64,000 nucleotides of DNA from Enhydrobacter sp. (lineage in GTDB: Bacteria; Pseudomonadota; Alphaproteobacteria; Reyranellales; Reyranellaceae): assembly GCF_030246845.1 (NCBI RefSeq), contig NZ_CP126889.1, positions 3,095,001 to 3,159,000 on the forward strand, in the 5' to 3' direction. The notes under the pieces are model-generated. The model searched no databases. It worked only from the letters and a program-made list of their open reading frames with translations, and had not been told where the DNA came from. Each line of letters opens with the position of its first letter. The stretch's first letter is position 1. Positions 24,748-33,889 of the stretch are shown here, piece after piece. A program made the position numbers and the translations under genes.

Positions 24748-25929
24748 CTACACGACCAGCACGCCGTCGCGCGCGCACACGCGACCGGCCTTCACGACCA
24801 GTCTGCGCCGCGGGCGGGTGGCGACCGCCTCGGCAATGGAACTCGCTTCGACGGCGACAAAATCGGCAGGCCCGCCGACGCGCAGGCCGTAATCGGCGAT
24901 GCCGAGGACGCGGGCCGCCGCCGCCGTCACCATCTCGCAGGCCACCGACAGCTCGTGATCGTGCCGGAAGTTGGCGCGATAGGCGATCGTCATGGCGCGA
25001 TCCAGCATGTCGCCGTTGCCGAACGGCGACCAGGCATCGCGGATATTGTCCGAGCCGCCGAACACCTCGACGCCGTGCGCGCGCAGCAGGAGGAGGGGCG
25101 GCATGGTCGCGGCGCCGGGCCCGTGGCTCATGATCGCGACGCCCGCCGCGGCCAGCGCATCGGCCGCTTCCGCTGCGCGCGCCGGGGGGACCGAGCCGAG
25201 AGCGAAGGCATGGCTGACCGCGACCTTGCCCTCGAGGCCGGCCGCCTTCGTGCGCATGGCGATGGCGAGAAGCTGCGCGATGCCGCCCTCGCCGCCGTCG
25301 TGCAGATGAATGTCGAGACCGACGCCGCGCTTCTCGGCGATGCCGAAGATCGTATCGAGATGGCCATCGAGATCGCCGTCGATGCCGACCGGATCGAGAC
25401 CGCCGACGAGATCGGCGCCCTCGGCAATGGCCGCATCCAGCAGATCGGCCGTGCCCGGCGAGCGCAGGACGCCGCTTTGCGGGAAGGCGACGATCTGGAG
25501 GGTGACAAGGTCGCGAAAGCGCTCGCGGACCTTCAGGATCTCGTGGAGATTGCGCAGTCCGAGCCGGTTGTCGATATCGACGTGGCTGCGCAGGTGCAGG
25601 GTGCCGCTGGCCACGACCTGGCGCACGAGGTTGGCGCCGGTCTCCGATTCGGGCACGGTGCGCGCCGCACGGACCTTGCGTTCCGCTTCGATGCGGTCGG
25701 CCACGCGGTTGCCCGTCGCCTGGTTGGGCACCCACGGCAGGCCGAGCAGCGTCTTGTCGAGATGGATATGACCGTCGACCAGCGGCGGCAGGACCAGCGC
25801 GCCGGCGAGATCGATGTCAGCGTCCGATGTCGTGCTCTCCGAGGACGGGAGGAGGGCGACGATGCGCCCACCCTCGACGTCGATATCGCGCCTGCTGCCG
25901 TCCGGCAGGGTGGCGTCGGCGAAGCGCAC
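24748..25929 (-). CDS. Cytosine deaminase-like amidohydrolase (CodA/TrzC superfamily)
   Basis: Metal-dependent deaminase of 393 residues. The barrel marks are LVDGHIHLDKTLLGLPW (first metal HxH), LRSHVDIDNR, LDIHLHDGGEGG, AVSHAFALG and FGGSDNIRDAWSPFG with the catalytic Asp, followed by the C-terminal beta-sandwich ending in CARDGVLVV. Layout and length fit the cytosine deaminase group rather than dihydropyrimidinase. It starts 3 nt after the HpaI-type aldolase stop and so shares its transcript. The natural substrate, a pyrimidine, triazine or guanidine-type compound, is open. Confidence 0.85.
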   Translation of the reverse strand: MRFADATLPDGSRRDIDVEGGRIVALLPSSESTTSDADIDLAGALVLPPLVDGHIHLDKTLLGLPWVPNQATGNRVADRIEAERKVRAARTVPESETGANLVRQVVASGTLHLRSHVDIDNRLGLRNLHEILKVRERFRDLVTLQIVAFPQSGVLRSPGTADLLDAAIAEGADLVGGLDPVGIDGDLDGHLDTIFGIAEKRGVGLDIHLHDGGEGGIAQLLAIAMRTKAAGLEGKVAVSHAFALGSVPPARAAEAADALAAAGVAIMSHGPGAATMPPLLLLRAHGVEVFGGSDNIRDAWSPFGNGDMLDRAMTIAYRANFRHDHELSVACEMVTAAAARVLGIADYGLRVGGPADFVAVEASSIAEAVATRPRRRLVVKAGRVCARDGVLVV

Positions 25930-25932
25930 CGC

Positions 25933-26718
25933 CTACTTCTCGGCGACGGCGCCGGCTTCCTTGCGGGTCTGGTTGACGGCGGCGCGGGCGGCTTGCGCCA
26001 TCAGGCCCGAGTCGTTGGCGATGGTCACGAACCGGAAGCCCGTGCCGATCATCTTGGCGGCGTAGCCCGCCGTGCCGTTGTGGATGCCGGCGAACAGGTT
26101 GCGCTTCTTCACGGCTGCCAGCAGCTTGTCGTAGATCGCGAGCACCTGCGGCTCCTCGCGGTCGAGCCTGGGAGCGAGGCCCAGCGACAGGCCGAGGTCG
26201 GACGGGCCGATATAGATGCCGCTCACGCCCGGCACGTCGAGGATGGCGTCGATATTGTCGATCGCCTCCTGGGTCTCGATCATCGGGATGATCAGCACCT
26301 CGTCGTTGGCGGTCGCCTGGTAGGGCGTCGCCTCGCCGTAGGCGCCGGCGCGGATCGGGCCGTTGCTGCGCTTGCCCTTGGGCGGATAGAGGCTGTAGGA
26401 GACCAGCGCCTTCGCTTCTGCCGGCGTGTTCACCATCGGACAGATCACGCCCCAGGCGCCGCCGTCGAGCACCTTGCCGACGATGCCGGGCTCGTTCCAC
26501 GGCACGCGCACCAGTGGCGTCACCGGATGCTTGTCCATCGCCTGGAAGCAGGTGACCATCGACTGGTAGTCCTGCACGCCGTGCTGCATGTCGACCGTGA
26601 CGCTGTCCCAGCCGCACTGCGCCATGGTCTCGGCCGAGAAGCCGTTGGGGATGGCGAGCCATCCGTTGACGCAGGCCTTGCCTGCCTGCAGGCGCTTCTT
26701 CAGCATGTTCGACGACAT
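25933..26718 (-). CDS. HpcH/HpaI-family aldolase
   Basis: Class II pyruvate aldolase of 261 residues; relatives cleave 2-dehydro-3-deoxyglucarate or 4-hydroxy-2-oxoheptanedioate to pyruvate and an aldehyde. SVTVDMQHGVQDYQS near residue 39 holds the catalytic His, VPWNEPG the Arg-region neighbour, and IIPMIETQEAIDN plus GIYIGPSDLGLSLG the Glu/Asp metal ligands. Start is ATG 26716-26718 with GAGGGA upstream. It heads a transcript with the deaminase gene and is divergent from an aldose epimerase gene. Confidence 0.88.
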   Translation of the reverse strand: MSSNMLKKRLQAGKACVNGWLAIPNGFSAETMAQCGWDSVTVDMQHGVQDYQSMVTCFQAMDKHPVTPLVRVPWNEPGIVGKVLDGGAWGVICPMVNTPAEAKALVSYSLYPPKGKRSNGPIRAGAYGEATPYQATANDEVLIIPMIETQEAIDNIDAILDVPGVSGIYIGPSDLGLSLGLAPRLDREEPQVLAIYDKLLAAVKKRNLFAGIHNGTAGYAAKMIGTGFRFVTIANDSGLMAQAARAAVNQTRKEAGAVAEK

Positions 26719-26720
26719 AT

Positions 26721-26752
26721 CGGCGTTCCCTCGCTCCAGGTTAAGAACGCCG
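26721..26752. promoter_or_regulatory. Inverted repeat in divergent aldolase/epimerase promoter
   Basis: CGGCGTTC (26721-26728) and GAACGCCG (26745-26752) are perfect 8-bp inverted arms 16 nt apart, in the 60-nt gap between the two divergent genes. This is a good shape for an operator bound by a dimeric repressor. No regulator gene is adjacent. Confidence 0.5.
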
Positions 26753-26778
26753 CAGTCTACACAGCGGCGGGAGGAGTG

Positions 26779-27645
26779 GTGACGGATTTGTTGTCGTTGC
26801 AGGCGGGCCGGCTGGTCGTCGATCTTGCCCCGCAGGCCGGCGGCTCGATTGTGCGGTTTCGCATCGGCGACGTCGACCTCCTGCGCCCCATGACTCCTGC
26901 CGACATGGCGTCCGGGCGCGGCAACAACGCATCCGCCTTTCCGCTGGTGCCCTTCTCCAATCGCATCGCGAACGGCCGCCTCGATTTCGAGGGGGAGACC
27001 TTCCAACTGAAGCGCAATTGGCCGGATGTCGCTCATCCCATGCACGGCGACGGCTGGTCGCATGGCTGGGACGTCGTGCGGGCGGACGAGCGGTCGGCCG
27101 AGATCGTCTACCTTCATGGGCGCGCTGGAGCGGAAGGCGGCTGGCCGTTCCGCTATCGGGCCCGACAGAGCTATCGGCTGGCGTCCGATCGTCTGAGCGT
27201 CGTGCTCGCCATCGACAATCTCGAGGACCGTGTCGTGCCGGCGGGACTTGGCCTGCATCCTTTCTTCGTGCGCGAACCCGACACGGAGCTCGTCTGTCAC
27301 GCCCAGGCGGTATGGCTGGCCGACAGGGAGGTCCTGCCGGTCGAGCGGGTGCCAGTGCCGGACGATTGGAATTTCGACAGGCCACGTCGCGTCGACGGGG
27401 TCGTGCTGGACAATTGCTTCGATGGCTGGCCCGGCAAGGCGAACGTGATTTGGCCCGGCCGCCGTCTGCGCCTCGACCTCGAGGCCAGTGAGCCGTTTCG
27501 TCATGTCGTGATCTATACGCCACCCGGGCAGTCCTATTTTTGCGTCGAGCCCGTCAGCCATGCGAACGGCCAGGTCGGCATCCTGCCGCTGGCACCGGGC
27601 GCCACGCGCGGCGGCGAGATCGTCTTCCGCATCTCCGACTTGTGA
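26779..27645 (+). CDS. Aldose 1-epimerase family protein
   Basis: Galactose-mutarotase-fold enzyme of 288 residues acting on the anomeric carbon of a sugar. NRIANGRLDFEGE, the catalytic-site His in HPMHGDGWSHGW and GLGLHPFF, and the catalytic Glu in SYFCVEPVSH are present. No ATG suits; I propose GTG 26779 behind GGGAGGA, with GTG 26776 and TTG 26788 as alternatives. The SDR gene follows after 7 nt. Together with the divergent aldolase it suggests a sugar-acid pathway. Confidence 0.85.
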   Translation: MTDLLSLQAGRLVVDLAPQAGGSIVRFRIGDVDLLRPMTPADMASGRGNNASAFPLVPFSNRIANGRLDFEGETFQLKRNWPDVAHPMHGDGWSHGWDVVRADERSAEIVYLHGRAGAEGGWPFRYRARQSYRLASDRLSVVLAIDNLEDRVVPAGLGLHPFFVREPDTELVCHAQAVWLADREVLPVERVPVPDDWNFDRPRRVDGVVLDNCFDGWPGKANVIWPGRRLRLDLEASEPFRHVVIYTPPGQSYFCVEPVSHANGQVGILPLAPGATRGGEIVFRISDL

Positions 27646-27652
27646 GGGTCCG

Positions 27653-28420
27653 ATGCCAGCCTTCGCTTCCTATCCCAGTCTCATGGGCCGGACCGTGTTC
27701 GTCTCGGGCGGCGGCTCCGGCATCGGCGCCTCGATCGTCGAGCACTTCGCCGAGCAGGGCGCGAAGGTGGGTTTCGTCGATATCGACGAACCGGCTTCGA
27801 TGGCGCTTGTGAAGAAAGTCGAAACGGCAGGGCATGCCGCTCCGCTCTTTCTGAAAGCCGATGTGCGCGACGTGAAAGCCTACCAGGCGGCGATCACCGA
27901 CGTGGCGACGAAGCTCGGCGCGATCACGGTCCCGATCAACAACGCCGCACGCGACGACCGGCACGACCTCGCGGAGGTCACGCCCGACTACTGGGACGAG
28001 CGCATCGCTGTCAACCTGCGCCACCAGTTCTTCGCCATCCAGGCCGTGGCGCCGGGCATGAAGGCGGCGGGCGGCGGCTCGATCGTGAACTTCAGCTCGG
28101 TCAGCTATCACACCATGACGGCGCGACTCTCGGTCTATGAGGCAGCCAAGGCCGCGGTGATCGGCCTGACGCGCGGACTGGCGCGCGACCTCGGTCCCGA
28201 CCGGATCCGCCTGAACGCGATCACGCCCGGCTGGATCATGACGCAGCGCCAGATCGATCTCTGGCTCACGCCCGAAGCCGAGGCCGACCTGATGAAGGCC
28301 CAGTGCCTCAAGGAGAAGGTCTATCCGCCCGACATCGCCCGCATGGCGCTGTTCCTGGCGTCGGACGACAGCCGGCTGATCACGGCCCAGAACTTCGTCG
28401 TCGACGGCGGCCGGATGTAA
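27653..28420 (+). CDS. Short-chain dehydrogenase/reductase
   Basis: Classical SDR of 255 residues. The nucleotide motif is GGGSGIG (about 19-25), the NNAA motif appears as INNAARDD, and the catalytic Ser-Tyr-Lys is in NFSSVSYHT and VYEAAKAA. The C-terminus VVDGGRM is standard. It follows the epimerase gene and probably oxidises a sugar such as an aldose to its lactone. NAD versus NADP preference is unclear, although the Asp in VGFVDIDEP after strand 2 favours NAD. Confidence 0.9.
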   Translation: MPAFASYPSLMGRTVFVSGGGSGIGASIVEHFAEQGAKVGFVDIDEPASMALVKKVETAGHAAPLFLKADVRDVKAYQAAITDVATKLGAITVPINNAARDDRHDLAEVTPDYWDERIAVNLRHQFFAIQAVAPGMKAAGGGSIVNFSSVSYHTMTARLSVYEAAKAAVIGLTRGLARDLGPDRIRLNAITPGWIMTQRQIDLWLTPEAEADLMKAQCLKEKVYPPDIARMALFLASDDSRLITAQNFVVDGGRM

Positions 28421-28431
28421 TCAGCCGTCCG

Positions 28432-29841
28432 TCAGGGAATCTCGTAGACCGCCATCTCCGAGGCGATGCCGCGCAGCGCATGCCGGTGGACGGCGGGCGT
28501 CAGGCCGCCCTCCTTCAGCAAGCTGGCGCTTTGCGGGTTGCTGACGACGCTGTCGGTCGCCAGGATCGAGGGCGAGAGCGCGAGCCCCTGAACGCGCGAG
28601 GCGATGTTCACCGTCTGGCCGAAATAGTCCTGGCGCTCGTTCAGGGTCACCGCAAGGCAGGGGCCTTCGTGAATGCCGATCTTGAGCAGCAGGTCGTCGC
28701 GACCGTGCGCGGCATTCAGCTTGCGCATCGCCTCGCGCATGCGCAGGGCGGCGGCCAGCGCGTGATCCGGCGTCAGGAAGGTCGCCATCACGGCGTCGCC
28801 GATGGTCTTGACGACGGCGCCGCCCTCGGCCGCGACGATGTCGTTCAATGTCCGGAAGTGCTCGCGCACCAGGTCGAAGGCGACCAGGTCGCCCACCCGC
28901 TCGTAGAGCTCGGTCGAGCCCTTGAGATCGGTGAACAGGAACGTGAGGCTGGTGATCTTCAGCCGCTGATCGATGCCGAGGGTATCGGTGCGATAGATGT
29001 CGCGGAACGTCTGGTTGGAGAGCAGGCGTTTGGCCGTGAGGAACGGCCGTCGCTTGCCGATCGCACGGTGCATCGCATCGTTGGCGACCCAGATCGCGGG
29101 CAGGACCCGGCTAGCGGCACGGTTCTCGAGCGACAGCCTGACCGGACCCGGCCGCAGCGCGGTGGTGCCCGTCGGCGCATGCAGGTTGGTATAGACGAGC
29201 GTCAGGCTCTGCCGGTTGCTGGTGGGCTCGCCCTTCACGTCGATGAACTGCGCGGCGTGAGTCACGGGTTCGAGAACGATGATGGTTTCGGCCGGGAGCT
29301 GCAGCGACAGGATCGCCTTGTCGCCGGCAGGCAGCTCGACGGCATCGAGCGTGACTTGCTGCATGGCCGCTTCGAGACTGTCTCCGGGCAGGTCGACGCC
29401 GGTGCCCCAGAAGACCTGGCGGTAATATTCCCAGATCGGGAGCTCGTCGGGATTGTGCGCCCCAAGGCGCCGCACCCGCGGGCTCACCGTGAAGCTCACC
29501 TCGACCATCTCGTCGAGCGTGGGCTCGTTGCTGACGGCGCAGAAGGCGCAGTAATACTCCTCCGACCGTACGCTCTTCAGCGTCGCGTTCGTGTCCAGGA
29601 CGCCGCTGCAGCTCGGGCAAAGGACGTTCCAGGACATCTCGAACAGGCCGATCCGGGCGGCATGCAGGAGGGTCGCGACGGTCTTCTCCTCGTCGAGATT
29701 CTCGCGCCGGGCGAGGTCGAGGGCGTTGACACGGGCAAGCAGGCGGTCGGGCGCCTCGCGCACCAGCCGTTCCAGGGCGGCGACGCAGTCCGCGTCGGCC
29801 GATTGGCGCAGGACCGCGAACAGGGGTTGCGCGTCGCTCAT
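28432..29841 (-). CDS. Adenylate/guanylate cyclase-domain protein with a zinc-ribbon-like N-part
   Basis: Predicted class III nucleotide cyclase of 469 residues. The C-terminal third (about 300-465) has FLFTDLKGSTELYE and KTIGDAVMATF with the metal aspartates and the base-selecting Lys-Asp, and VNIASRV with the transition-state Asn/Arg. The N-part, a DUF5939-like region, carries four cysteines C75, C78, C98 and C101 in CPSC and CAFC pairs, likely a zinc ribbon. The start is ATG 29839-29841; an upstream in-frame TTG exists. No membrane segments. The input signal is unknown. Confidence 0.85.
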   Translation of the reverse strand: MSDAQPLFAVLRQSADADCVAALERLVREAPDRLLARVNALDLARRENLDEEKTVATLLHAARIGLFEMSWNVLCPSCSGVLDTNATLKSVRSEEYYCAFCAVSNEPTLDEMVEVSFTVSPRVRRLGAHNPDELPIWEYYRQVFWGTGVDLPGDSLEAAMQQVTLDAVELPAGDKAILSLQLPAETIIVLEPVTHAAQFIDVKGEPTSNRQSLTLVYTNLHAPTGTTALRPGPVRLSLENRAASRVLPAIWVANDAMHRAIGKRRPFLTAKRLLSNQTFRDIYRTDTLGIDQRLKITSLTFLFTDLKGSTELYERVGDLVAFDLVREHFRTLNDIVAAEGGAVVKTIGDAVMATFLTPDHALAAALRMREAMRKLNAAHGRDDLLLKIGIHEGPCLAVTLNERQDYFGQTVNIASRVQGLALSPSILATDSVVSNPQSASLLKEGGLTPAVHRHALRGIASEMAVYEIP

Positions 29842-29957
29842 GTCCGAAAGGTACGTCCAAACGAACAAAGCCGGAAAGCGGCGATGCGAAATTTTCGCCG
29901 GCTCGCTTCACTGCCCGTGTGTCGCGCCCATGTGTTGCAGCCTTCGGGAGGGACTGT

Positions 29958-30021
29958 CGTTGCAATGCAACGAGCGCGGACTACATGCAGGAAGTTCGAC
30001 GTCCGAACAGGAGGAGGTTCG
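29958..30021 (+). promoter_or_regulatory. hsp20 leader: 15-bp palindrome and competing hairpins at the ribosome site
   Basis: CGTTGCA-A-TGCAACG (29958-29972) is a perfect palindrome. Downstream, CGAAC (30004-30008) can pair with GTTCG upstream (29994-29998) or with GTTCG downstream (30017-30021). The second pairing puts the AGGAGGAGG ribosome site (30009-30017) into a loop just before the ATG. This could be a simple thermosensing leader; known ROSE or fourU consensus is not evident. Confidence 0.35.
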
Positions 30022-30023
30022 TC

Positions 30024-30506
30024 ATGGCTGAGCATCTCCCGAAACCCTTCACGTCAAGCTCCCTGATGCCGTTCGGCGGCGAGATGGAGCAGTTCTTCAA
30101 TCGCATGATGCGGGGCTGGCCGTTCGGCTGGCTCGAGGCAATGGGCAGCGGCCAGTCGCCGGCGTTGCGCGCGTTCGAGTCGACGCCCAAGGTCGAGGTG
30201 AAAGAAAATGACAACGCCTATACGCTGTGTGTCGAACTGCCCGGTCTCGACCAGAACGACGTCAAGGTGCATGTCGACGACGAGGTCCTGACGATCTCGG
30301 GCGAGAAGAAGGTCGAGCGCACCGACGAGAAGACCCACTATTCCGAGCGCAGCTACGGCAGCTTCACCCGGTCTTTCCATCTGCCGTCCGATGCCGAGGC
30401 AGACCGGATTTCGGCCCGCTACGGCAAGGGCATCCTGACCCTCGAGATCCCCAAGGCCGCCAATCGCAAGTCGGCAGGGAAGGAAATCGAGATCAAGCCG
30501 TCCTGA
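30024..30506 (+). CDS. Small heat shock protein, Hsp20/IbpA family
   Basis: ATP-independent holdase of 160 residues that keeps unfolding proteins soluble. The alpha-crystallin domain spans about 50-150, with [20 protein letters not shown] and the C-terminal block [14 protein letters not shown] including the GxLxxxxPK signature; a short IEI tail motif follows. A strong ribosome site AGGAGGAGG lies 6 nt before the ATG. The last 14 nt overlap the end of the convergent hydrolase gene. Confidence 0.93.
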   Translation: MAEHLPKPFTSSSLMPFGGEMEQFFNRMMRGWPFGWLEAMGSGQSPALRAFESTPKVEVKENDNAYTLCVELPGLDQNDVKVHVDDEVLTISGEKKVERTDEKTHYSERSYGSFTRSFHLPSDAEADRISARYGKGILTLEIPKAANRKSAGKEIEIKPS

Positions 30507-31194
30507 CCGCCGACAGCACGTCGCGCTCGACCCAATCGCCGATCAGGCCCGCCAGTTCGCGCGGGCGCTCGAGCGGCGCCATGTGCCCACACTCCTCGAT
30601 CACCTCGAAGCGGGCGTGCGGCAGGCAGTGGGCCATGCGCTCCGTTTCGACGAAGGTGCGCAGACGGTCCTGGCGGCAGGCGACGACCAGCGCCGGACAG
30701 GTGATCCGCGCCAAATCGGCATAGCCGTCGTTGCGCACGAGAGCCGCCTGCTTCGCTCTCACCTGGGGGCCCAGCCGGCGTTGCATGCCGCGCAGCCGCT
30801 CGAGCAGGGCAGGATCGCGTTCGCGGTCGGGATGAAGGCCGGCCGCGACGCCGTTGGTCCTGGGCGGCCGGTTGCCGGGCTGCCAGCCGGCCCGACGCCG
30901 CGCACGCTCCTCCTCCGAATAGCCGCGGGCGGAAGAGGCGACGAAAGCCACGGCAGTGACACGCTCGGGCGCCATCAGCGTGAGCACACGCGCCACGAAG
31001 CCGCCCATCGAGAAGCCCACGAGGATGAACCTTTCCGGCGATCCCGCCAGCACGCGGCCGGCCATGCCTTCGAGCGTGTCGTCCTGGTAGACGTCGCCGT
31101 GATGGATGCGGCCGATCATCGCAAGATCGGGCAGCATGTCGGCCCAGAGATCGGCATCGCACATGAAGCCGGGAAGCAGGACAAGGTCGTTCAT
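30493..31194 (-). CDS. Alpha/beta-fold hydrolase
   Basis: Serine hydrolase of 233 residues. The nucleophile elbow is GFSMGG (about 59-64), a distal Asp lies in CRQDRLRTF, and the catalytic His in [29 protein letters not shown] at the start carries the oxyanion-hole GF. Esterase, lactonase or haloperoxidase-like action is possible; the substrate is unknown. The start at 31192-31194 is divergent from fumC, 66 nt apart, and the 3' end overlaps hsp20. Confidence 0.88.
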   Translation of the reverse strand: MNDLVLLPGFMCDADLWADMLPDLAMIGRIHHGDVYQDDTLEGMAGRVLAGSPERFILVGFSMGGFVARVLTLMAPERVTAVAFVASSARGYSEEERARRRAGWQPGNRPPRTNGVAAGLHPDRERDPALLERLRGMQRRLGPQVRAKQAALVRNDGYADLARITCPALVVACRQDRLRTFVETERMAHCLPHARFEVIEECGHMAPLERPRELAGLIGDWVERDVLSAVRTA

Positions 31195-31260
31195 CGGGTG
31201 CGCAGCTTGCGTGCGCGCGGCCGCTTGATCAACATCGCCCGGACAGCAAGGGGATCCGAG

Positions 31261-32664
31261 ATGGCCGTTCGCAAGGAAACCGACAGCATGGGCGAGATTG
31301 AGGTGCCCGCGGACAAGCTGTGGGGTGCCCAGACGCAGCGTTCGCTCGTCTATTTCAGCATCGGCAAGGATCTGATGCCGCGCGAGATGATCGGCGCCTA
31401 TGCGGTGCTGAAGAAGGCCTGCGCCAATGCCAACCTCGCCGGCCGGCGGCTGCCGCCGAAGCTGCATCGGCTGATCGTGCGGGCCTGCGACGAGATCCTG
31501 GCGGGAAAGCATCACGACATGTTCCCGCTGCATGTCTGGATGACGGGCTCGGGCACGCAGTTCAACATGAACGTGAACGAAGTGATCTCCAACCGCTGCT
31601 GCCAGCTTGCCGGCACACCGCTCGGCTCCAAGCAGCCGGTGCACCCCAACGACCATGTCAACATGTCCCAGTCGTCGAACGACAATTTCCCGTCGGCGAT
31701 GTACATCGCCGCCGCGATCGGCGTGACGCGGAAGCTCTTGCCCTCGGTCAGGGCGTTGCACGCGGCGATCGACGCGAAGGCGCGGGAGTGGGTCGATATC
31801 GTCAAGATCGGCCGCACCCACCTGCAGGACGCGACTCCCGTCACCCTCGGCCAGGAATGGTCGGGCTACGCCGTGATGCTGGCGGAGGATATCGCCCGAC
31901 TCGAGCAGGCGCTGAAAGACGTCCATCAGCTCGCCCTGGGAGGCACCGCGGTCGGCACCGGCATCAACGCCGCGCCGGGCTTTGCCGAGGCGGCGGCGGC
32001 GGAGATCGCGGCTTTGACCGAGCTGCCGTTCGTGTCGGCGCCCAACAAGTTCGCCGTCCAGGGATCGCACGATGCGCTGGTGCAGCTCTCCGGCACGCTG
32101 CGCACCCTCGCGGGCTCGCTCTACAAGATCGCCAACGACATCCGCCTCATGGCCTGCGGTCCGCGTGCCGGGCTGGCCGAGCTGATCCTGCCGGAGAACG
32201 AGCCCGGCTCGTCGATCATGCCGGGCAAGGTCAACCCGACGCAGGCCGAGGCGCTGGCCATGATCGCGGTCCAGGTCATGGCCAACGACGTGGCGGTCGG
32301 AATGGGCGGGGCAGGCGGCTACCTCGAGATGAACGTCTACAAGCCGCTCATGATCTTCAATGTCATGAACTCGATCGTTCTGTTGGCCGACGGCTGCACC
32401 AACTTCCGCAGGTTCATGATCGAAGGCACGAAGCCCAACCTGCGAAAGATCAGGGAGCATGTGGAACGCTCGCTGATGCTGGTCACCGCGCTCGCGCCCG
32501 TGATCGGCTACGACAAGGCCTCGCAGATTGCCCATCATGCGAGCGAGCACGATCTCACGCTCAAGGAAGCGGCGCTCCGGCTTGGCTATGTGAGCGAAGC
32601 CGAGTTCGATCGCATCGTCGATCCGGCCAAGATGGTCCGGCCCTATGTCGCGAGCGAAGGATGA
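31261..32664 (+). CDS. fumC: Class II fumarate hydratase
   Basis: Oxygen-stable, iron-free fumarase of the TCA cycle, 467 residues as usual. Signatures: [18 protein letters not shown], the catalytic His region [20 protein letters not shown] and the superfamily loop [17 protein letters not shown] with the active serine. ATG 31261 has AAGGGG before it. Aspartase and argininosuccinate lyase share the loop, but the overall match and [19 protein letters not shown] opening fit FumC. Confidence 0.95.
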   Translation: MAVRKETDSMGEIEVPADKLWGAQTQRSLVYFSIGKDLMPREMIGAYAVLKKACANANLAGRRLPPKLHRLIVRACDEILAGKHHDMFPLHVWMTGSGTQFNMNVNEVISNRCCQLAGTPLGSKQPVHPNDHVNMSQSSNDNFPSAMYIAAAIGVTRKLLPSVRALHAAIDAKAREWVDIVKIGRTHLQDATPVTLGQEWSGYAVMLAEDIARLEQALKDVHQLALGGTAVGTGINAAPGFAEAAAAEIAALTELPFVSAPNKFAVQGSHDALVQLSGTLRTLAGSLYKIANDIRLMACGPRAGLAELILPENEPGSSIMPGKVNPTQAEALAMIAVQVMANDVAVGMGGAGGYLEMNVYKPLMIFNVMNSIVLLADGCTNFRRFMIEGTKPNLRKIREHVERSLMLVTALAPVIGYDKASQIAHHASEHDLTLKEAALRLGYVSEAEFDRIVDPAKMVRPYVASEG

Positions 32665-32670
32665 GGGCGT

Positions 32671-33882
32671 CTAGCGAATAGTCCGGCTGCGCCGGGCCAG
32701 CAGGATCATCGCGACGAAGGAAATCGTCCCGAAGGCGAAGGCAACCCAGAGCGCGCCCGATGCGCCGAAGCGATCGAGCACGGCGGCGAGCACAGTCGGC
32801 GCGCTCGCCGACAGAATGCCCTGGGGCAGGGCGAGGCGGCCCATATAGGCGCCGAACTGGCCTCGCCCGAACAGGGCGAGCGGCAGCGTGGCGCGTTGCA
32901 CCGCCTTCAGGCCGTTGGAGATGCCGTAGGCCAGGATGCAGACCAGGGCGATCGCCGAGTTGCTGCCGTCGATCAGCATCAGGCCGAGGCCGAACGGCAG
33001 CATCGCCGATCCCATGACGGCCGAGGTCATGAACGAATAGCGGTGGCCGAAGACGAGCTCGATGATGCGGATGCCTACCTGCGAGGGGCCGATCAGCGAG
33101 GCGAGGAACAGCGCCGAGGCCGGCGGATGGCCGAGGCCGCGCAGGATCTCGATGACGTGGATGATGAAGCCGGTGAACACGAAGGCACCGAGAGAAAGCG
33201 TCACGTTGAGCAGCAGGAAGGCGCGCGATCTTTCTTCCGCCGGCAGGCCGCCGCCCGCCGCCGGACTCGCCGCCGCATGCGATGCGGCGGGTGCGGTCTT
33301 GGGCAGGGCGATGAAATGAATCGGCATGCAGACGAGCAGATGCATGGCCGCGTAGATCAGCACCGTGCCGCGCCAGCCGAAGAAGCCGACCAGCGCGCCG
33401 CCAACTGGCCAGAAGACGGTCGAGGCGAAGCCGCCGATGATGGCAAGGACCGCGATCGCCTGACGGGCCCTCGGTCCCGCGACCTGCGCCAGGGCGATGC
33501 TGGAGGGCGTGTTGAGCGCCAGGGTCGAGGCGATGCCCATGCCGGCCCAGGCCAGGAGATAGACGATCGGGCCCTGGCAGAAGGCGAGGACGGCGAGCGA
33601 CAGGGCATAGGCGAGCGAGCCGCTTGCCATGACGAGACGCGGCCCGGTGCGGTCCATCAGGCGGCCGATGCGCGGCGCGAACAGCGCACCGACCCCGAAC
33701 ATCACCGTGATACCGGCGAACACCAGCTCGCTCGGCATGCCGAGCTCGTCGCCGATCTGCCGGCCGAGCACCGACGGCATCAGGAAGGTGGTGCCCCAGC
33801 CGATGATCTGCGTCATGCCCAGGCCCAGCGTGGCGCGTCCGACCGGAGCGAAGATCGTGGCGCCGCCCAGGGCGCGTATCAT
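32671..33882 (-). CDS. MFS transporter, 12 helices
   Basis: Inner-membrane transporter of 403 residues with about twelve hydrophobic segments and the MFS loop GRLMDRTGPRLVMASG between helices 2 and 3. The overall look resembles the monocarboxylate/oxalate-formate branch. Its start lies 7 nt after the mtnA stop, so it is the last gene of the E1-mtnK-mtnA operon; uptake or release of a methylthioribose-, deoxypentose- or oxoacid-type metabolite is a reasonable inference. Confidence 0.85.
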   Translation of the reverse strand: MIRALGGATIFAPVGRATLGLGMTQIIGWGTTFLMPSVLGRQIGDELGMPSELVFAGITVMFGVGALFAPRIGRLMDRTGPRLVMASGSLAYALSLAVLAFCQGPIVYLLAWAGMGIASTLALNTPSSIALAQVAGPRARQAIAVLAIIGGFASTVFWPVGGALVGFFGWRGTVLIYAAMHLLVCMPIHFIALPKTAPAASHAAASPAAGGGLPAEERSRAFLLLNVTLSLGAFVFTGFIIHVIEILRGLGHPPASALFLASLIGPSQVGIRIIELVFGHRYSFMTSAVMGSAMLPFGLGLMLIDGSNSAIALVCILAYGISNGLKAVQRATLPLALFGRGQFGAYMGRLALPQGILSASAPTVLAAVLDRFGASGALWVAFAFGTISFVAMILLARRSRTIR

Positions 33883-33889
33883 GAGCCGA

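Noticed and set aside
24532..27645. A 1037-residue open frame leading into the aldose epimerase
   Set aside because: The first two thirds are antisense to the LLM, deaminase and aldolase genes; only the epimerase end has family motifs, and it has its own ribosome site.
29842..30023. A heat-shock sigma-32 promoter before hsp20
   Set aside because: No convincing CTTGAA and CCCCAT pair at the right spacing could be found.
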